Source: Pararhodobacter zhoushanensis
Lineage (GTDB): Bacteria > Pseudomonadota > Alphaproteobacteria > Rhodobacterales > Rhodobacteraceae
Assembly (NCBI RefSeq): GCF_003990445.1
Contig: NZ_REEZ01000001.1
Location: forward strand, 434,001 to 498,000
Length of the DNA stretch: 64,000 nt
Reading direction: 5' to 3'
Below, piece by piece: positions 36,563-52,863 of this stretch. Below the pieces are notes generated by a model, which was not told the origin of the DNA, did no database searches, and saw nothing but the letters and a program-made list of their open reading frames with translations. How positions within the stretch are numbered: the first letter of the stretch is position 1; the number at the start of each line of letters is the position of its first letter. A program made the position numbers and the translations under genes.

Positions 36563-38749
36563 ATGCACAACAACCGCCCCGACGTGCTGAACGAGATGCC
36601 CCTCGCCGCCGTGCCCAAGCGCGAAAAGCTGGAAGGCGGCAAGCGATTCGTCCTGTCGACCCCGTTTGAACCCGCCGGCGACCAGCCGACGGCCATTGCC
36701 GAGCTGTCACGCGGTGTGCGCGACGGCGAGCAGAATCAGGTGCTGCTGGGGGCCACGGGCACCGGCAAGACCTTCACGATGGCGAAAATCATCGAAGAAA
36801 CCCAGCGCCCGGCGATCATTCTGGCCCCGAACAAGACGCTGGCTGCGCAATTGTATGGGGAATTCAAGGGCTTCTTCCCCGATAACGCCGTTGAGTATTT
36901 CGTAAGCTATTACGATTACTACCAACCCGAGGCCTATGTCGCGCGCACGGACACCTATATCGAGAAGGAGAGCCAGATCAACGAAGCCATCGACCGGATG
37001 CGCCACTCGGCGACCCGGGCGCTGCTGGAACGCGACGATGTGATCATCGTCGCCTCGGTCAGCTGTATCTACGGTATCGGCTCGGTCGAGACCTACTCGG
37101 CCATGTCGCAGGATCTGGTGGTGGGCGACCTCTATGATCCGCGCGTGGTGATTTCCGAGCTGGTCTCGCAGCAATACCGGCGCAACGACGCGGCCTTTTC
37201 GCGCGGCGCGTTCCGCGTTCGCGGCGATGTGATCGAGGTGTGGCCAGCCCACCTTGATGACCGCGCGTGGCGGTTGTCGTTCTTTGGCGAAGAGCTGGAG
37301 GGCATCACCGAATTCGACCCGCTGACCGGGAAAAAGACCGACAGCTTCGACAAGATCCGCATCTATGCCAACAGCCACTACGTCACGCCGCGCCCGACGA
37401 TGCAGCAGGCGATCAAGGGCATCAAGGCCGAGCTGTTCCAGACGTTGAAACAGATGAACGAGAGCGGCAAACTGCTGGAAGCGCAGCGGCTGGAGCAACG
37501 AACCAACTTCGACCTTGAGATGCTGGAGGCGACAGGCGTCTGCAACGGGATCGAGAACTACTCGCGGTATCTGACCGGCCGCGCCCCCGGCGAGCCACCG
37601 CCCACGCTGTTCGAATTCATCCCCGACAACGCCATTGTTTTCGCGGATGAATCCCACGTCAGTGTGCCTCAGATCGGCGGCATGTATAAGGGTGACTTTC
37701 GGCGCAAGTCGGTGCTGGCGGAACACGGGTTCCGCCTGCCCAGCTGCATGGACAACCGCCCGCTCAAGTTCGAGGAATGGGACGCGATGCGCCCGCAGTC
37801 GGTATTCGTGTCGGCGACCCCTTCGGCCTGGGAAATGGAGCAGGCGGGCGGCGTGTTCGCCGAGCAGGTCATCCGCCCCACCGGCCTGCTGGACCCGGTG
37901 ATCGAGATCCGGCCGGTGTCGATGCAGGTGGACGATCTGCTGGATGAGGTGCGCCGGGTGGCGGCGGCGGGCATGCGTGTGCTGGCAACGACGCTGACCA
38001 AGCGCATGGCCGAGGATTTGACGGAATACCTGCACGAACAGGGCATCCGCGTGCGCTATATGCACTCGGACATCGACACCATAGAACGCATTGAAATCCT
38101 GCGCGATTTGCGGCTGGGGGCGTTCGACGTTCTGGTCGGCATCAACCTGCTGCGCGAGGGTTTGGATATTCCCGAATGCGGGCTGGTGGCGATTCTGGAT
38201 GCGGATAAAGAGGGTTTCTTGCGCTCGGAAACCTCGCTCATTCAGACGATTGGCCGCGCCGCGCGCAACGTCGACGGGCGGGTGATCATGTATGCCGACC
38301 GCGTCACCGGGTCGATGCAGCGCGCAATGGATGAAACCAACCGCCGCCGCGCCAAGCAGATGGCGTATAACACCGAGCATGGCATCACGCCGCAGACGGT
38401 GAAAAAGAACGTCGACGACGTGCTGGCCGGGTTGTGGCAAGGCGACACAGATCAGTCGCGCGTCACTGCCAAGGTCGACAAACCGATGGTCGGCGCCAAT
38501 CTGGCCGCGCATCTGGACGCGCTGCGCACGGCGATGCGCAAGGCGGCCGAGAATCTGGAGTTCGAGGAAGCGGCGCGGCTGCGCGATGAGGTCAAGCGGC
38601 TGGAAGCCGTGGAACTGGCGATTGCCGACGACCCGCTGGCGCGGCAATCGGCGGTGGACGAGGCCGTCGAGGGCGCGGTGAAACAGCGCGGGCGCTCGAC
38701 GGGCGGCAAGGCTGGGTCGTTTGGGAAACCGGGGAAGCGCAAGCGGTGA
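36563..38749 (+). CDS. uvrB: excinuclease ABC subunit B
   Basis: UvrB verifies DNA damage handed over by UvrA and recruits UvrC for nucleotide excision repair. The 728-residue protein has Walker A GATGTGKT at 63-70, the beta-hairpin [11 protein letters not shown] that inserts between strands, helicase motifs ([45 protein letters not shown]) and a C-terminal UVR domain (about 640-680: [28 protein letters not shown]) for UvrC. The Lys/Gly-rich end is normal. A candidate LexA box lies upstream. A YdcF-family gene follows 34 bases later. Confidence 0.98.
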   Translation: MHNNRPDVLNEMPLAAVPKREKLEGGKRFVLSTPFEPAGDQPTAIAELSRGVRDGEQNQVLLGATGTGKTFTMAKIIEETQRPAIILAPNKTLAAQLYGEFKGFFPDNAVEYFVSYYDYYQPEAYVARTDTYIEKESQINEAIDRMRHSATRALLERDDVIIVASVSCIYGIGSVETYSAMSQDLVVGDLYDPRVVISELVSQQYRRNDAAFSRGAFRVRGDVIEVWPAHLDDRAWRLSFFGEELEGITEFDPLTGKKTDSFDKIRIYANSHYVTPRPTMQQAIKGIKAELFQTLKQMNESGKLLEAQRLEQRTNFDLEMLEATGVCNGIENYSRYLTGRAPGEPPPTLFEFIPDNAIVFADESHVSVPQIGGMYKGDFRRKSVLAEHGFRLPSCMDNRPLKFEEWDAMRPQSVFVSATPSAWEMEQAGGVFAEQVIRPTGLLDPVIEIRPVSMQVDDLLDEVRRVAAAGMRVLATTLTKRMAEDLTEYLHEQGIRVRYMHSDIDTIERIEILRDLRLGAFDVLVGINLLREGLDIPECGLVAILDADKEGFLRSETSLIQTIGRAARNVDGRVIMYADRVTGSMQRAMDETNRRRAKQMAYNTEHGITPQTVKKNVDDVLAGLWQGDTDQSRVTAKVDKPMVGANLAAHLDALRTAMRKAAENLEFEEAARLRDEVKRLEAVELAIADDPLARQSAVDEAVEGAVKQRGRSTGGKAGSFGKPGKRKR

Positions 38750-38783
38750 CGGCTGCGCGCGGTTGGTGCGGTGACGGTGCGCA

Positions 38784-39275
38784 ATGACTGCGCACCCTAC
38801 GGTGAGTCGCGTCGCGGTTGTTCTCGGCGCGGCGGTTTGGGCGGGAAGCGAGCCGTCACCCACCCTGCGCAGACGGGTTGACTGCGCGGTTGGGCTTTAC
38901 CACGACGGGCGGGTCGCGGCGATTTTGGGCTGTGGCGGTGTCGGGCGGCATCGGCCGAGCGAGGCGGCGGTGATGGCGCGGCTCTGCCTTGAGGCCGGCG
39001 TGCCCGAAACGGCGGTGCTGCTGGAAGATCAATCGACCAGCACCCGGGAAAATCTGGTTAATGCGCAGCAGATCCTGCGGGCGCTTGGGATCTCGGACGT
39101 CGTGGTGGTCAGCGACCCCTACCACCTGCCCCGTGCGCGGTTGATTGCGCGGCAACTCGGGATGCGGATCACCACCGCGGCACCGCCGTGGCACCAGATC
39201 GGCCCACGGCAGCGCCTGCGTCACATCCCCCGCGAAGCGCTGGCGCTCTGCGCCACGCTTCTGCGGCTGCGTTAA
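38784..39275 (+). CDS. YdcF/SanA-family (DUF218) protein
   Basis: A 163-residue DUF218 protein. Family features are VAVVLGAAVWAGSEPSPTLRRRVDCAVGLYHDGRVAAILGCGG, LEDQSTSTRENLVNAQQIL and VVVVSDPYHLPRARLIARQLG, the last including the conserved SDxYHxxRA. Members bind nucleotides or act in envelope metabolism, and the role here is unknown. The usual N-terminal membrane anchor is missing, so it would be cytoplasmic. Its last four bases overlap the end of a convergent gene. Confidence 0.85.
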   Translation: MTAHPTVSRVAVVLGAAVWAGSEPSPTLRRRVDCAVGLYHDGRVAAILGCGGVGRHRPSEAAVMARLCLEAGVPETAVLLEDQSTSTRENLVNAQQILRALGISDVVVVSDPYHLPRARLIARQLGMRITTAAPPWHQIGPRQRLRHIPREALALCATLLRLR

Positions 39276-39676
39276 CGAATCAAATGCACCGCGCAGGTCG
39301 CGTTCCGCGCGATCCAGGTTGCCGTGGAGCCAATCAACGCGGGCTCCGAGCGGTGGGCGGCGAGGATGATGCAGTCGACGCCCTCGGCCTGCGCGTGGTC
39401 GAGCAGGGTGCGGCCCGGCTCGCCCTCAAGCACGGCGACAGAGCCGCCAGGCACCGTGGCGGCGTGCTGCGCCAGATCGGCGAGGATGGCATCGTGCAGT
39501 TCCTCGCGCCAGCCCTGCGGCATATAGTCGATGGCATAAAACGGCGTTTTTTCCATCACATGCGCCAGTATGACCTGCGCGCCATGCGGCTTGGCCAAGG
39601 CACGAGCGACCTGCAGCTCGCGGCCGATGTCATAGCCGGGTTCATAAGCGACGGGGATCAGGATTTTGGCGTACAT
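39272..39676 (-). CDS. universal stress protein
   Basis: A 134-residue single-domain Usp: YAKILIPVAYEPGYDIGRELQVARALAKPHGAQVILAHVMEK at the start and GVDCIILAAHRSEPALIGSTATWIARNATCAVHLIR at the end. The G-2X-G-9X-G(S/T) ATP motif is altered (no glycine before the GSTATW stretch), so ATP binding is uncertain. It converges with the YdcF gene, and the two stops overlap. Confidence 0.85.
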   Translation of the reverse strand: MYAKILIPVAYEPGYDIGRELQVARALAKPHGAQVILAHVMEKTPFYAIDYMPQGWREELHDAILADLAQHAATVPGGSVAVLEGEPGRTLLDHAQAEGVDCIILAAHRSEPALIGSTATWIARNATCAVHLIR

Positions 39677-39757
39677 GAGGGTCTCTCCGGCAAAGGGGCG
39701 CCCGACAGCAGGCGCCGCTTACTCTTTATGTAGGGCGCGAAGCCCGCTGGCCCAAGA

Positions 39758-40348
39758 TCAGTTGGCAGGAACCAGCACGGAAAGGCCGAGCATCCGCCAG
39801 ACCTGCATACCGCCGCGGTAATAGTGAATGTGATCGGCGGGGAAGCCGGCCTCAATCATGCGGCGGATGGCGGTGGGGGATTGACCGCACCACGGGCCGT
39901 TGCAAAAGAGCAGCACCTGCGACGGGTCATCGCATTGGAAACCGTCGAAATCGACCTCGCAGCCGACTTCATCCAGCCGGTCGGTCATCTCGGTATAGGG
40001 AATGTGCACCGCACCGGGGATGGTGCCGCCCAGATAATCGGCGCGCACGCGGCTGTCGACCACAACGACGTCAGGGTCTTGCAGCGCAGCGATGACCTCA
40101 AGCTCGCCAACGGTGGTGACGCCCTCAGCCGGGCTCATCGGCTGGATGCAGAAATTCGGACAGGGGCGCGAGGTGCGGGCCCATTCGCCGTTTACCATAT
40201 TGTCATTATCCTGAACGCGGGCGATCTCGGCCGGTCCGGCATCGGTTTGCACCATGACCGAGGCCATATCGGGCGTGATGTTGACGGGTTCAGCCAGCGC
40301 AGGGGTGGAAAGGCCAAGGATGGCGGCACAGATCAGGGCACGGGTCAT
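39758..40348 (-). CDS. periplasmic rhodanese-domain protein
   Basis: A 196-residue protein with signal peptide MTRALICAAILGLSTPALA. The rhodanese domain at about 90-190 has VVVVDSRVRADYLGGTIPGAVHIP and the active-site loop LLFCNGPWCGQSPTAIRRMIEAGF, with Cys at the catalytic position. Such CNGPxCGQS rhodaneses are often periplasmic and linked to sulfur or quinone-pool metabolism. It probably transfers sulfur, but the donor is unknown. Two additional cysteines in the first half (RPCPNFC) could form a disulfide. Confidence 0.85.
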   Translation of the reverse strand: MTRALICAAILGLSTPALAEPVNITPDMASVMVQTDAGPAEIARVQDNDNMVNGEWARTSRPCPNFCIQPMSPAEGVTTVGELEVIAALQDPDVVVVDSRVRADYLGGTIPGAVHIPYTEMTDRLDEVGCEVDFDGFQCDDPSQVLLFCNGPWCGQSPTAIRRMIEAGFPADHIHYYRGGMQVWRMLGLSVLVPAN

Positions 40349-40504
40349 GGTTACTCCTCCGGTTGAGCGGGCAATGTAGCAGGGCGCTGAAGGTTTGTCG
40401 CCGGTCAGCGCGGTGTACAAGCCCGGCGGCATTGCGCCTGCGGGTAGGGTTCGGCTATAAGAACGACAACAAGATCTTGAGTAAATTCGCGCGCGAGGCA
40501 GGCT

Positions 40505-43213
<2,709 letters not shown>

Positions 43214-43269
43214 CGCTTTCTTCAGCCTCTTGCGCGTAGCATGGCCGGGTACCTGAGAGGGGCCCGGCC

Positions 43270-43620
43270 ATGAACGTTTATCACTGCATGATTGATCTGA
43301 AATCCGACGCGCGCGCGCTGGCTTTCGCCCATGCGCTCGACGCCTGGATGACCCTGCTGCGCGACGCCGGGCGGATCATGGGCTGGCGGCTGATGCGGCG
43401 CAAACTGAACCTTGCCGGGGACGGCGGCGCCGATTTCCTGCTGGAGATCGAGGTTGAGGATCTCGCCCAGCTGGACGCGGCCTTTCGCTATCTGGGGCGC
43501 GGTGATGATGAGGCGTGGCAGCGCTATGACAAGATGCACCAATTCATCGCGCGGGCAGAGTTTGGGCTCTACCGCCCCTTCCCCGATCGTGAGCGGGTGG
43601 AGCGGATGGCGCTGATCTGA
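43270..43620 (+). CDS. conserved hypothetical protein
   Basis: A 116-residue soluble protein: MNVYHCMIDLKSDARALAFAHALDAWMTLLRDAGRIMGWRL at the start, then ADFLLEIEVEDLAQLDAAFRYLGRGDDEAWQRYDKMHQFIARAEFGLYRPFPDRER. The alternating alpha/beta pattern resembles a dimeric alpha+beta barrel (ABM-like) fold. I believe it belongs to a Rhodobacterales-type domain of unknown function, but I cannot name it securely. It follows gyrA by 56 bases on the same strand. Confidence 0.75.
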   Translation: MNVYHCMIDLKSDARALAFAHALDAWMTLLRDAGRIMGWRLMRRKLNLAGDGGADFLLEIEVEDLAQLDAAFRYLGRGDDEAWQRYDKMHQFIARAEFGLYRPFPDRERVERMALI

Positions 43621-43731
43621 CTTCTGTGCGCCAGCGCAGAACATCTGTTGGGTTGCGCCGAATAGCGCGAAACCCGGGGCGCAGTCTATGTAGGGGGCAG
43701 ATCAACTCGCACCCCTGAAAGGTTTGCCCCC

Positions 43732-44124
43732 ATGACCGCCCTGCCCCTCCTCGTTGCCCGCATTCTGCTGTCGGTTCTGTTTATCGTCTCTGGCTTCGCC
43801 AAGATCCCCAACGCTGAAGGCATGGCCGCCTATATGCAATCGGGCGGCGTTCCCGGTTTCCTGATCTGGCCGGTGATCGCGCTGGAAGTTCTGGGCGGTC
43901 TGGCCATTTTGTTCGGTCTTTTCACCCGCCCGGCTGCGCTGGCGCTGGCTGCGTTCTGTGTGGTCGCCGGTGCGATGTTCCACTTTGACCCGGCCGATCA
44001 GATGCAGATGACCAGCTTCATGAAAAACCTCGGTCTGGCCGGCGGTTTCCTGCTGCTCTGGGTCACCGGCCCCGGCGCCTGGTCGATCGACGCGATGCTG
44101 GGACGCAAGCCCGCGACCGTCTGA
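43732..44124 (+). CDS. DoxX-family membrane protein
   Basis: A 130-residue protein with four hydrophobic segments. The family signature is visible: LLVARILLSVLFIVSGFAKIPNAEGMAAYMQSGGVPGFL, then EVLGGLAILFGLFTRPAALALAAFCVVAGAMFHF. DoxX-like proteins are linked to thiosulfate:quinone oxidoreductase or to redox stress, and the role here is unknown. A terminator hairpin follows. Confidence 0.88.
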   Translation: MTALPLLVARILLSVLFIVSGFAKIPNAEGMAAYMQSGGVPGFLIWPVIALEVLGGLAILFGLFTRPAALALAAFCVVAGAMFHFDPADQMQMTSFMKNLGLAGGFLLLWVTGPGAWSIDAMLGRKPATV

Positions 44125-44147
44125 GCCGACATGGCACACGGACAATC

Positions 44148-44177
44148 GGGGCGGCTCTTGGGGCCGCCCCTTTTCTT
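44148..44177 (+). terminator. terminator of doxX-like gene
   Basis: GGGGCGGC...GCCGCCCCTTTTCTTT is an 8-bp stem with a T-rich tail. Only 28 bases separate it from the trmFO ATG, so trmFO either has a promoter inside this region or depends on read-through. Confidence 0.8.
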
Positions 44178-44205
44178 TGCCCGGCCTCGCGGCTATGTCA
44201 GCACC

Positions 44206-45540
44206 ATGACCGAAGCACTCCACATCGTCGGCGGCGGAATGGCCGGATCCGAAGCCGCCTGGCAGGCCGCGCAAGCGGGCGTGCCCGTCGTTTTGCATGA
44301 AATGCGCCCCCATGTGGGCACCTTCGCACACCAGACCGGCAACTTCGCCGAAATGGTCTGCTCGAACTCGTTCCGCTCGGACGATGACGAACAGAATGCC
44401 GTCGGCCTGCTGCATTGGGAAATGCGCGCGGCGGGCGGGTTGATCATGGAAATGGCCGACCAGCACGCCCTTCCCGCCGGTGGCGCATTGGCCGTCGACC
44501 GCGACGCCTTTGCCCAAGCGGTGACCGAGCGGTTGCTGGCGCATCCGCTGATCACCACGCATGCGGGCGAAATCAATGCCTTGCCGGAGTCGGGCCACTG
44601 GATCTTTGCCACCGGCCCGTTGACATCGGACGCGCTGGCCCAGGCGATTCGCGTCGAAACCGGCGCCGAAGCGCTGGCCTTTTTCGACGCCATCGCTCCG
44701 ATCGTGCATTATGAGAGCATCGATCTGGACACTGCTTGGCTGCAATCGCGCTATGACAAGGGCGAGACCGAGGAAGAGCAGAAAGCCTATCTCAACTGCC
44801 CGATGACCAAGCCGCAATATGAGGCCTTCATCGACGCGCTCCTCGCTGCCGACAAGACCGAGTTCCATGAGGGCGAGACGGCTGGCTATTTCGACGGCTG
44901 CCTGCCCATCGAAGTCATGGCCGAACGCGGCCGTGAGACCTTGCGCCACGGCCCGATGAAGCCGGTCGGCCTGACCAATGCGCATGACCCGCTGAACAAG
45001 CCCTATGCCGTGGTTCAGCTGCGACGAGATAACGCCTTGGGAACGCTGTATAATATCGTCGGCTTCCAGACCAAGATGAAATACGGCGCGCAGACCGAGG
45101 TCTTCCGCATGATCCCCGGCCTGCAGGACGCCAGCTTTGCGCGTCTGGGCGGCATTCATCGCAACACCTTCATCAATTCGCCGACCCTGCTGGACGATCA
45201 GATGCGCCTGCGTTCGCGGCCCAATCTGCGCTTCGCCGGGCAGATCACCGGTGTTGAGGGCTATGTCGAATCGGCTTCGATGGGGTTGGTTGCCGGTCGG
45301 CTTGCGGCGGCTGAGATTCAGGGCCGGACGCTGTCCGCCCCGCCCCGCGTCACTGCAATGGGCGCGCTGATCGCGCATATCACCGGCGACGCCGAAGCCA
45401 AGACCTTCCAACCGATGAACGTGAATTTTGGTCTGTTCACGCCGATTGACGACATCCGCGGCGGCCGCCGGGGCCGCAAGGACCGCTACAAGGCCTATAC
45501 CGACCGCGCCAAAGAGGCCTTCACGGCGTGGCTGGGCTGA
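44206..45540 (+). CDS. trmFO: folate-dependent tRNA (uracil-54-C5) methyltransferase
   Basis: TrmFO forms ribothymidine at tRNA position 54 using methylene-tetrahydrofolate and FADH2. The 444-residue protein begins with the FAD-binding motif [20 protein letters not shown] and has CSNSFRSDD with the catalytic-loop cysteine, [18 protein letters not shown] with the second conserved Cys, and the [28 protein letters not shown] signature. The frame is open from 44131, but the ATG at 44206 gives the family start. The last 13 bases overlap gluQ. Confidence 0.97.
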   Translation: MTEALHIVGGGMAGSEAAWQAAQAGVPVVLHEMRPHVGTFAHQTGNFAEMVCSNSFRSDDDEQNAVGLLHWEMRAAGGLIMEMADQHALPAGGALAVDRDAFAQAVTERLLAHPLITTHAGEINALPESGHWIFATGPLTSDALAQAIRVETGAEALAFFDAIAPIVHYESIDLDTAWLQSRYDKGETEEEQKAYLNCPMTKPQYEAFIDALLAADKTEFHEGETAGYFDGCLPIEVMAERGRETLRHGPMKPVGLTNAHDPLNKPYAVVQLRRDNALGTLYNIVGFQTKMKYGAQTEVFRMIPGLQDASFARLGGIHRNTFINSPTLLDDQMRLRSRPNLRFAGQITGVEGYVESASMGLVAGRLAAAEIQGRTLSAPPRVTAMGALIAHITGDAEAKTFQPMNVNFGLFTPIDDIRGGRRGRKDRYKAYTDRAKEAFTAWLG

Positions 45541-46382
45541 TCACCCGCTTTGCACCGTCGCCCACCGGGCCGCTGCATCTGGGCCACGCCTTTTCCGCTT
45601 TGACCGCCTTTGACAATGCCCGTGCTGTTGGCGGGCACTGTCTGCTCAGGATTGAAGACATCGATTCCGCGCGGTGCAAAGTGGGTTTTGAGCAGGCGAT
45701 TTACGAAGATCTCCATTGGCTCGGGATCGAGTGGCCGCAGCCCGTCCTGCACCAATCCCGGCGCAGCGCTGCCTATGCTGCGGCCCTCGCGCGGCTCGAG
45801 TCCCTCGGTGTCACGTATCATTGCACCTGTACGCGCGGGGATATTCGCGCAGCCCTCTCCGCCCCGCAAGAAGGCTTGCCTCTGGTCGGTCCGGATGGCC
45901 CCGTATACCCGGGCATATGCCGCGACGCTGGTCGTCCCGCCCCCGACGCAGCGATCCGTCTGAACATGGCGCGGGCCGTCGCGCGCATTCGCGACCTCGG
46001 GTTCGACGAATTGGGCCCGCTTCATACGGGGCCGCACCTCTTTGATCCTGAGGCGCTGATCGCTGGAGTTGGCGACATTGTCCTCGCGCGCCGCGACATC
46101 GGCACATCGTATCATCTGGCCGTCACCGTCGATGACGCGGCGCAGGGGGTCAGCTTGGTGACACGTGGCGACGACCTTTTCGATGCGACGGCCATTCACG
46201 TCGTGTTGCAGCGCCTTCTGGGCCTGCCAACGCCCGCCTACCATCACCATCGCCTGATCCGCGACGCCACTGGAAAACGGCTGGCCAAACGCGACGACTC
46301 GCAGGCGCTTGGACTTTATCGTGCCGAGGGGGCAACACCGGAAGACATCCGCGCCCTCGTTGGACTGGCTCGGCGGGTTTAG
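45528..46382 (+). CDS. gluQ: glutamyl-queuosine tRNA(Asp) synthetase
   Basis: GluQ (YadB) attaches glutamate to queuosine at position 34 of tRNA-Asp and lacks an anticodon-binding domain. The 284 residues begin [20 protein letters not shown] (HIGH-like motif), have a Zn site CTCTRGDIR with later C and Y, and a KMSKS-like [10 protein letters not shown]. The GTG at 45528 is needed to include the conserved start, producing a 13-base overlap with trmFO, so the two are translationally linked. No queuosine genes are near. Confidence 0.94.
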   Translation: MAGLITRFAPSPTGPLHLGHAFSALTAFDNARAVGGHCLLRIEDIDSARCKVGFEQAIYEDLHWLGIEWPQPVLHQSRRSAAYAAALARLESLGVTYHCTCTRGDIRAALSAPQEGLPLVGPDGPVYPGICRDAGRPAPDAAIRLNMARAVARIRDLGFDELGPLHTGPHLFDPEALIAGVGDIVLARRDIGTSYHLAVTVDDAAQGVSLVTRGDDLFDATAIHVVLQRLLGLPTPAYHHHRLIRDATGKRLAKRDDSQALGLYRAEGATPEDIRALVGLARRV

Positions 46383-46477
46383 CCCGGCCCGAAAGCGCAA
46401 ACCGCGTCATCCACACGCCCTGTCGGCGGTACTTCGCACCGTTATGGCTGCCCACGTGCGGCCAGTCCTTGCGAGCG

Positions 46478-46837
46478 TCAGACCTCGGGCTTCATCAACT
46501 CGATCTCTTCCTCACCGCGCACGGCTGTGTAGAAACATGTCCGCCGGTTGGTGTGGCACGCAGGCCCGGTCTGCTCGACCAACACAAGCAGGCAGTCACG
46601 GTCGCAATCCACCCGCAAATCGACCAGCCGCTGCACGTGACCAGAGCTTTCACCTTTGACCCAAAACGCCTGCCGGGACCGCGACCAATAGGTCACCTTC
46701 CCCGTCGACATTGTGCGCGCAACCGCCTCAGCATTCATCCAGGCCACCATGAGCACCTCACCCGAGGCATGGTCTTGCGCGACGACGGGAAGGAGACCCT
46801 TATCATCGTAGAGCAGGGATTGCGGATCGAAGGCCAT
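46478..46837 (-). CDS. hisI: phosphoribosyl-AMP cyclohydrolase
   Basis: A 119-residue HisI, the third enzyme of histidine synthesis, opening the adenine ring of PR-AMP. It is the stand-alone form without the HisE domain. The sequence MVAWMNAEAVARTMSTGKVTYWSRSRQAFWVKGESSGHVQ, the metal site DCDRDCLLVLVEQTGPACHT and CFYTAV are all diagnostic. It is divergent from the Fe-S scaffold gene. Confidence 0.97.
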   Translation of the reverse strand: MAFDPQSLLYDDKGLLPVVAQDHASGEVLMVAWMNAEAVARTMSTGKVTYWSRSRQAFWVKGESSGHVQRLVDLRVDCDRDCLLVLVEQTGPACHTNRRTCFYTAVRGEEEIELMKPEV

Positions 46838-46870
46838 GGCTTATATCCTTTCGCGAAGAGGAGCCTTGAA

Positions 46871-47311
46871 GTGTCCGAAACCTCCGATCTGATCAAGCTG
46901 TATTCGACGCGAATTCTCGCGCTTGCTGCCGATATCCCGCATCTGGGCCGGCTTGAAGCACCGCAAGCCAGCGTCAAAAAGCGCTCGCCGCTGTGCGGAT
47001 CGACGGTGACCGTCGACCTGGATGTAACCGACGGCCGCGTCTCGCGCTTCGCGCAAGAGGTCAAGGCCTGTGCCCTTGGCCAGGCATCGGCCGCCGTGTT
47101 GGGCGCCGCGGTGATCGGCCGCAGCGCAGTAGAGCTTGAAGCCGCTGCGCGCGACCTCGAAGCAATGCTCAAGACGGACGGCCCTGTTCCAGGCGCGCCG
47201 TTTGATGGATACGAGGCCCTGCTGCCCGCGCGCGACTTCAAGAATCGCCATGCCTCTATCCTATTGGCCGTGCAAGCCACCGCCGAAGCTGCCCGCCAAG
47301 CCTCATCCTGA
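46871..47311 (+). CDS. iron-sulfur cluster assembly scaffold protein (IscU/SufU-like)
   Basis: A 146-residue NifU-N family protein: [79 protein letters not shown]. Two of the three cluster-ligand cysteines are obvious (SPLCGS and KACALGQAS); the third site near LLPARDFKNRHASILLAVQA has no Cys. The GTG at 46871 is used. Similar degenerate scaffolds occur next to hisI in this group, so activity may differ from true IscU. Confidence 0.8.
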   Translation: MSETSDLIKLYSTRILALAADIPHLGRLEAPQASVKKRSPLCGSTVTVDLDVTDGRVSRFAQEVKACALGQASAAVLGAAVIGRSAVELEAAARDLEAMLKTDGPVPGAPFDGYEALLPARDFKNRHASILLAVQATAEAARQASS

Positions 47312-47331
47312 TCTGAGTCGCCTTAAGAAAA

Positions 47332-47365
47332 CGTAAAAAAACCGCCGCACGAGAGTGCGGCGGCA
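47332..47365 (-). terminator. terminator of the 42-codon minus-strand gene
   Basis: CCGCCGCAC-GAGA-GTGCGGCGG is a perfect 9-bp stem, followed on the minus strand by a run of T residues (GGTTTTTTTACG). On the plus strand there is no T-run, so it does not belong to the scaffold gene. Confidence 0.85.
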
Positions 47366-47439
47366 AGTGGCGTGTCTGGTTGGGTCAGAGTGCCGGGACA
47401 GGTGGCACTGCTCCAGACCGCAAGGCAGTGGCAAAAACG

Positions 47440-47568
47440 TCAGGCAATCAACGGCATATAGAGTGCAGCGGCCAGCAGAACGAACAGTGCGATGGCCCCC
47501 ACCGCGTCGGTGAGCATGGCGACGCGTTCATCACGCGGATCATGAAGTTGGCGAAGGATGCGGCGCAT
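47440..47568 (-). CDS. hidden small membrane protein (42 aa)
   Basis: A 42-residue ORF: a charged start MRRILRQLHDPRDERVAMLT followed by one hydrophobic helix (DAVGAIALFVLLAAALYMPLIA). It ends at a TGA at 47440 and is followed about 75 bases later by a textbook minus-strand terminator. Upstream, AGGAGATACGCC precedes the ATG, with GGAG well placed. The ORF is too short for standard gene calls, but ORF, ribosome-binding site and terminator agree. Function is unknown. Confidence 0.65.
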   Translation of the reverse strand: MRRILRQLHDPRDERVAMLTDAVGAIALFVLLAAALYMPLIA

Positions 47569-47647
47569 GGCGTATCTCCTGTTCTGTTAACGCTTTGTTC
47601 TCATTTTCGGGCGATAAAAGCAAGAACCAAATGAGAACAAAAAGAGA

Positions 47648-52029
<4,382 letters not shown>

Positions 52030-52055
52030 CTAAGCACACGCCGTGTGCGGGCGCA

Positions 52056-52769
52056 TCACGCGCTTACGGCGCGAGGGGTCTTTTCGCTTTTGTGGACCGG
52101 GTCGCGCAAGACATAGCCGCGGCCCCAGACGGTTTCGATGTGGTTGTCGCCGCCGGTTGCTTCGGTCAGCTTCTTGCGCAGCTTGCAGATGAAAACGTCG
52201 ATGATCTTCAACTCAGGCTCATCCATGCCGCCATAGAGATGGTTCAGGAACATCTCCTTGGTCAGCGTCGTGCCTTTGCGCAGGCTCAAAAGTTCCAGCA
52301 TCTGGTATTCTTTACCGGTCAGATGCACAGCCATTCCATCAACCTCGACCGTTTTTGCGTCAAGGTTCACCGAAATCCGCCCGGTATGGATAATCGCCTG
52401 GGCGTGCCCCTGACTGCGGCGGATGATTGCGTGAATGCGGGCGACAAGCTCATCGCGATGGAAGGGCTTTGTCATGAAGTCATCGGCCCCGTGGCCGAAA
52501 CCCTTGAGCTTGGTATCCGTGCTGTCCTCACCGGTCAGAATCAGGATCGGCGTGTTGATCCGCGCCAGCCGGATTTGCCGCAAGACATCGAGCCCCGCCA
52601 TGTCCGGCAGGTTCAGATCCAGCAGAATCAAGTCATAGTCGTAGAGTTTACCAAGCTCGACCGCCTCTTCACCAAGGTCCGTGCAATAGACGTTGAAGTT
52701 GGCATGAGACAGCATCAGTTCGATGCTACGGGACGTCGTCGGATCATCTTCAACAAGCAGGACACGCAT
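52056..52769 (-). CDS. ctrA: cell-cycle response regulator CtrA
   Basis: A 237-residue OmpR-type response regulator. The receiver domain has acidic residues ED at 7-8, the phosphoacceptor D51 ([10 protein letters not shown]) and TGEDSTD. The DNA-binding domain contains [52 protein letters not shown] and GRGYVLRDP, identical in layout to CtrA. The C-terminus ends VSA, so a ClpXP-type degradation tail like the Caulobacter AA is not exact. In Rhodobacterales CtrA controls motility, gene transfer agents and quorum-linked traits rather than being essential. It lies just downstream of sciP. Confidence 0.98.
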   Translation of the reverse strand: MRVLLVEDDPTTSRSIELMLSHANFNVYCTDLGEEAVELGKLYDYDLILLDLNLPDMAGLDVLRQIRLARINTPILILTGEDSTDTKLKGFGHGADDFMTKPFHRDELVARIHAIIRRSQGHAQAIIHTGRISVNLDAKTVEVDGMAVHLTGKEYQMLELLSLRKGTTLTKEMFLNHLYGGMDEPELKIIDVFICKLRKKLTEATGGDNHIETVWGRGYVLRDPVHKSEKTPRAVSA

Positions 52770-52821
52770 GGTTCAGGACTCCGCTTTTACCTATTAATCT
52801 GTAAACCATGCAGAACAATCG

Positions 52822-52836
52822 TTAACGCACGGTTAC
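52822..52836. promoter_or_regulatory. CtrA-like binding site upstream of ctrA
   Basis: TTAA-N7-TTAC is one base from the CtrA consensus TTAA-N7-TTAA and lies 53 bases upstream of the ctrA start. CtrA autoregulates in other alphaproteobacteria. The one mismatch and short site keep confidence moderate. Confidence 0.45.
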
Positions 52837-52863
52837 TGGTTGCTTTAGGAAAGCAGATACCAT

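Noticed and set aside
36707-38863. 718-codon minus-strand ORF opposite uvrB
   Set aside because: A shadow frame of uvrB with no motif and no start context.
46469-46870. N-terminal extension of the Fe-S scaffold gene
   Set aside because: It runs antisense through hisI, and the scaffold family sequence starts at the GTG at 46871.
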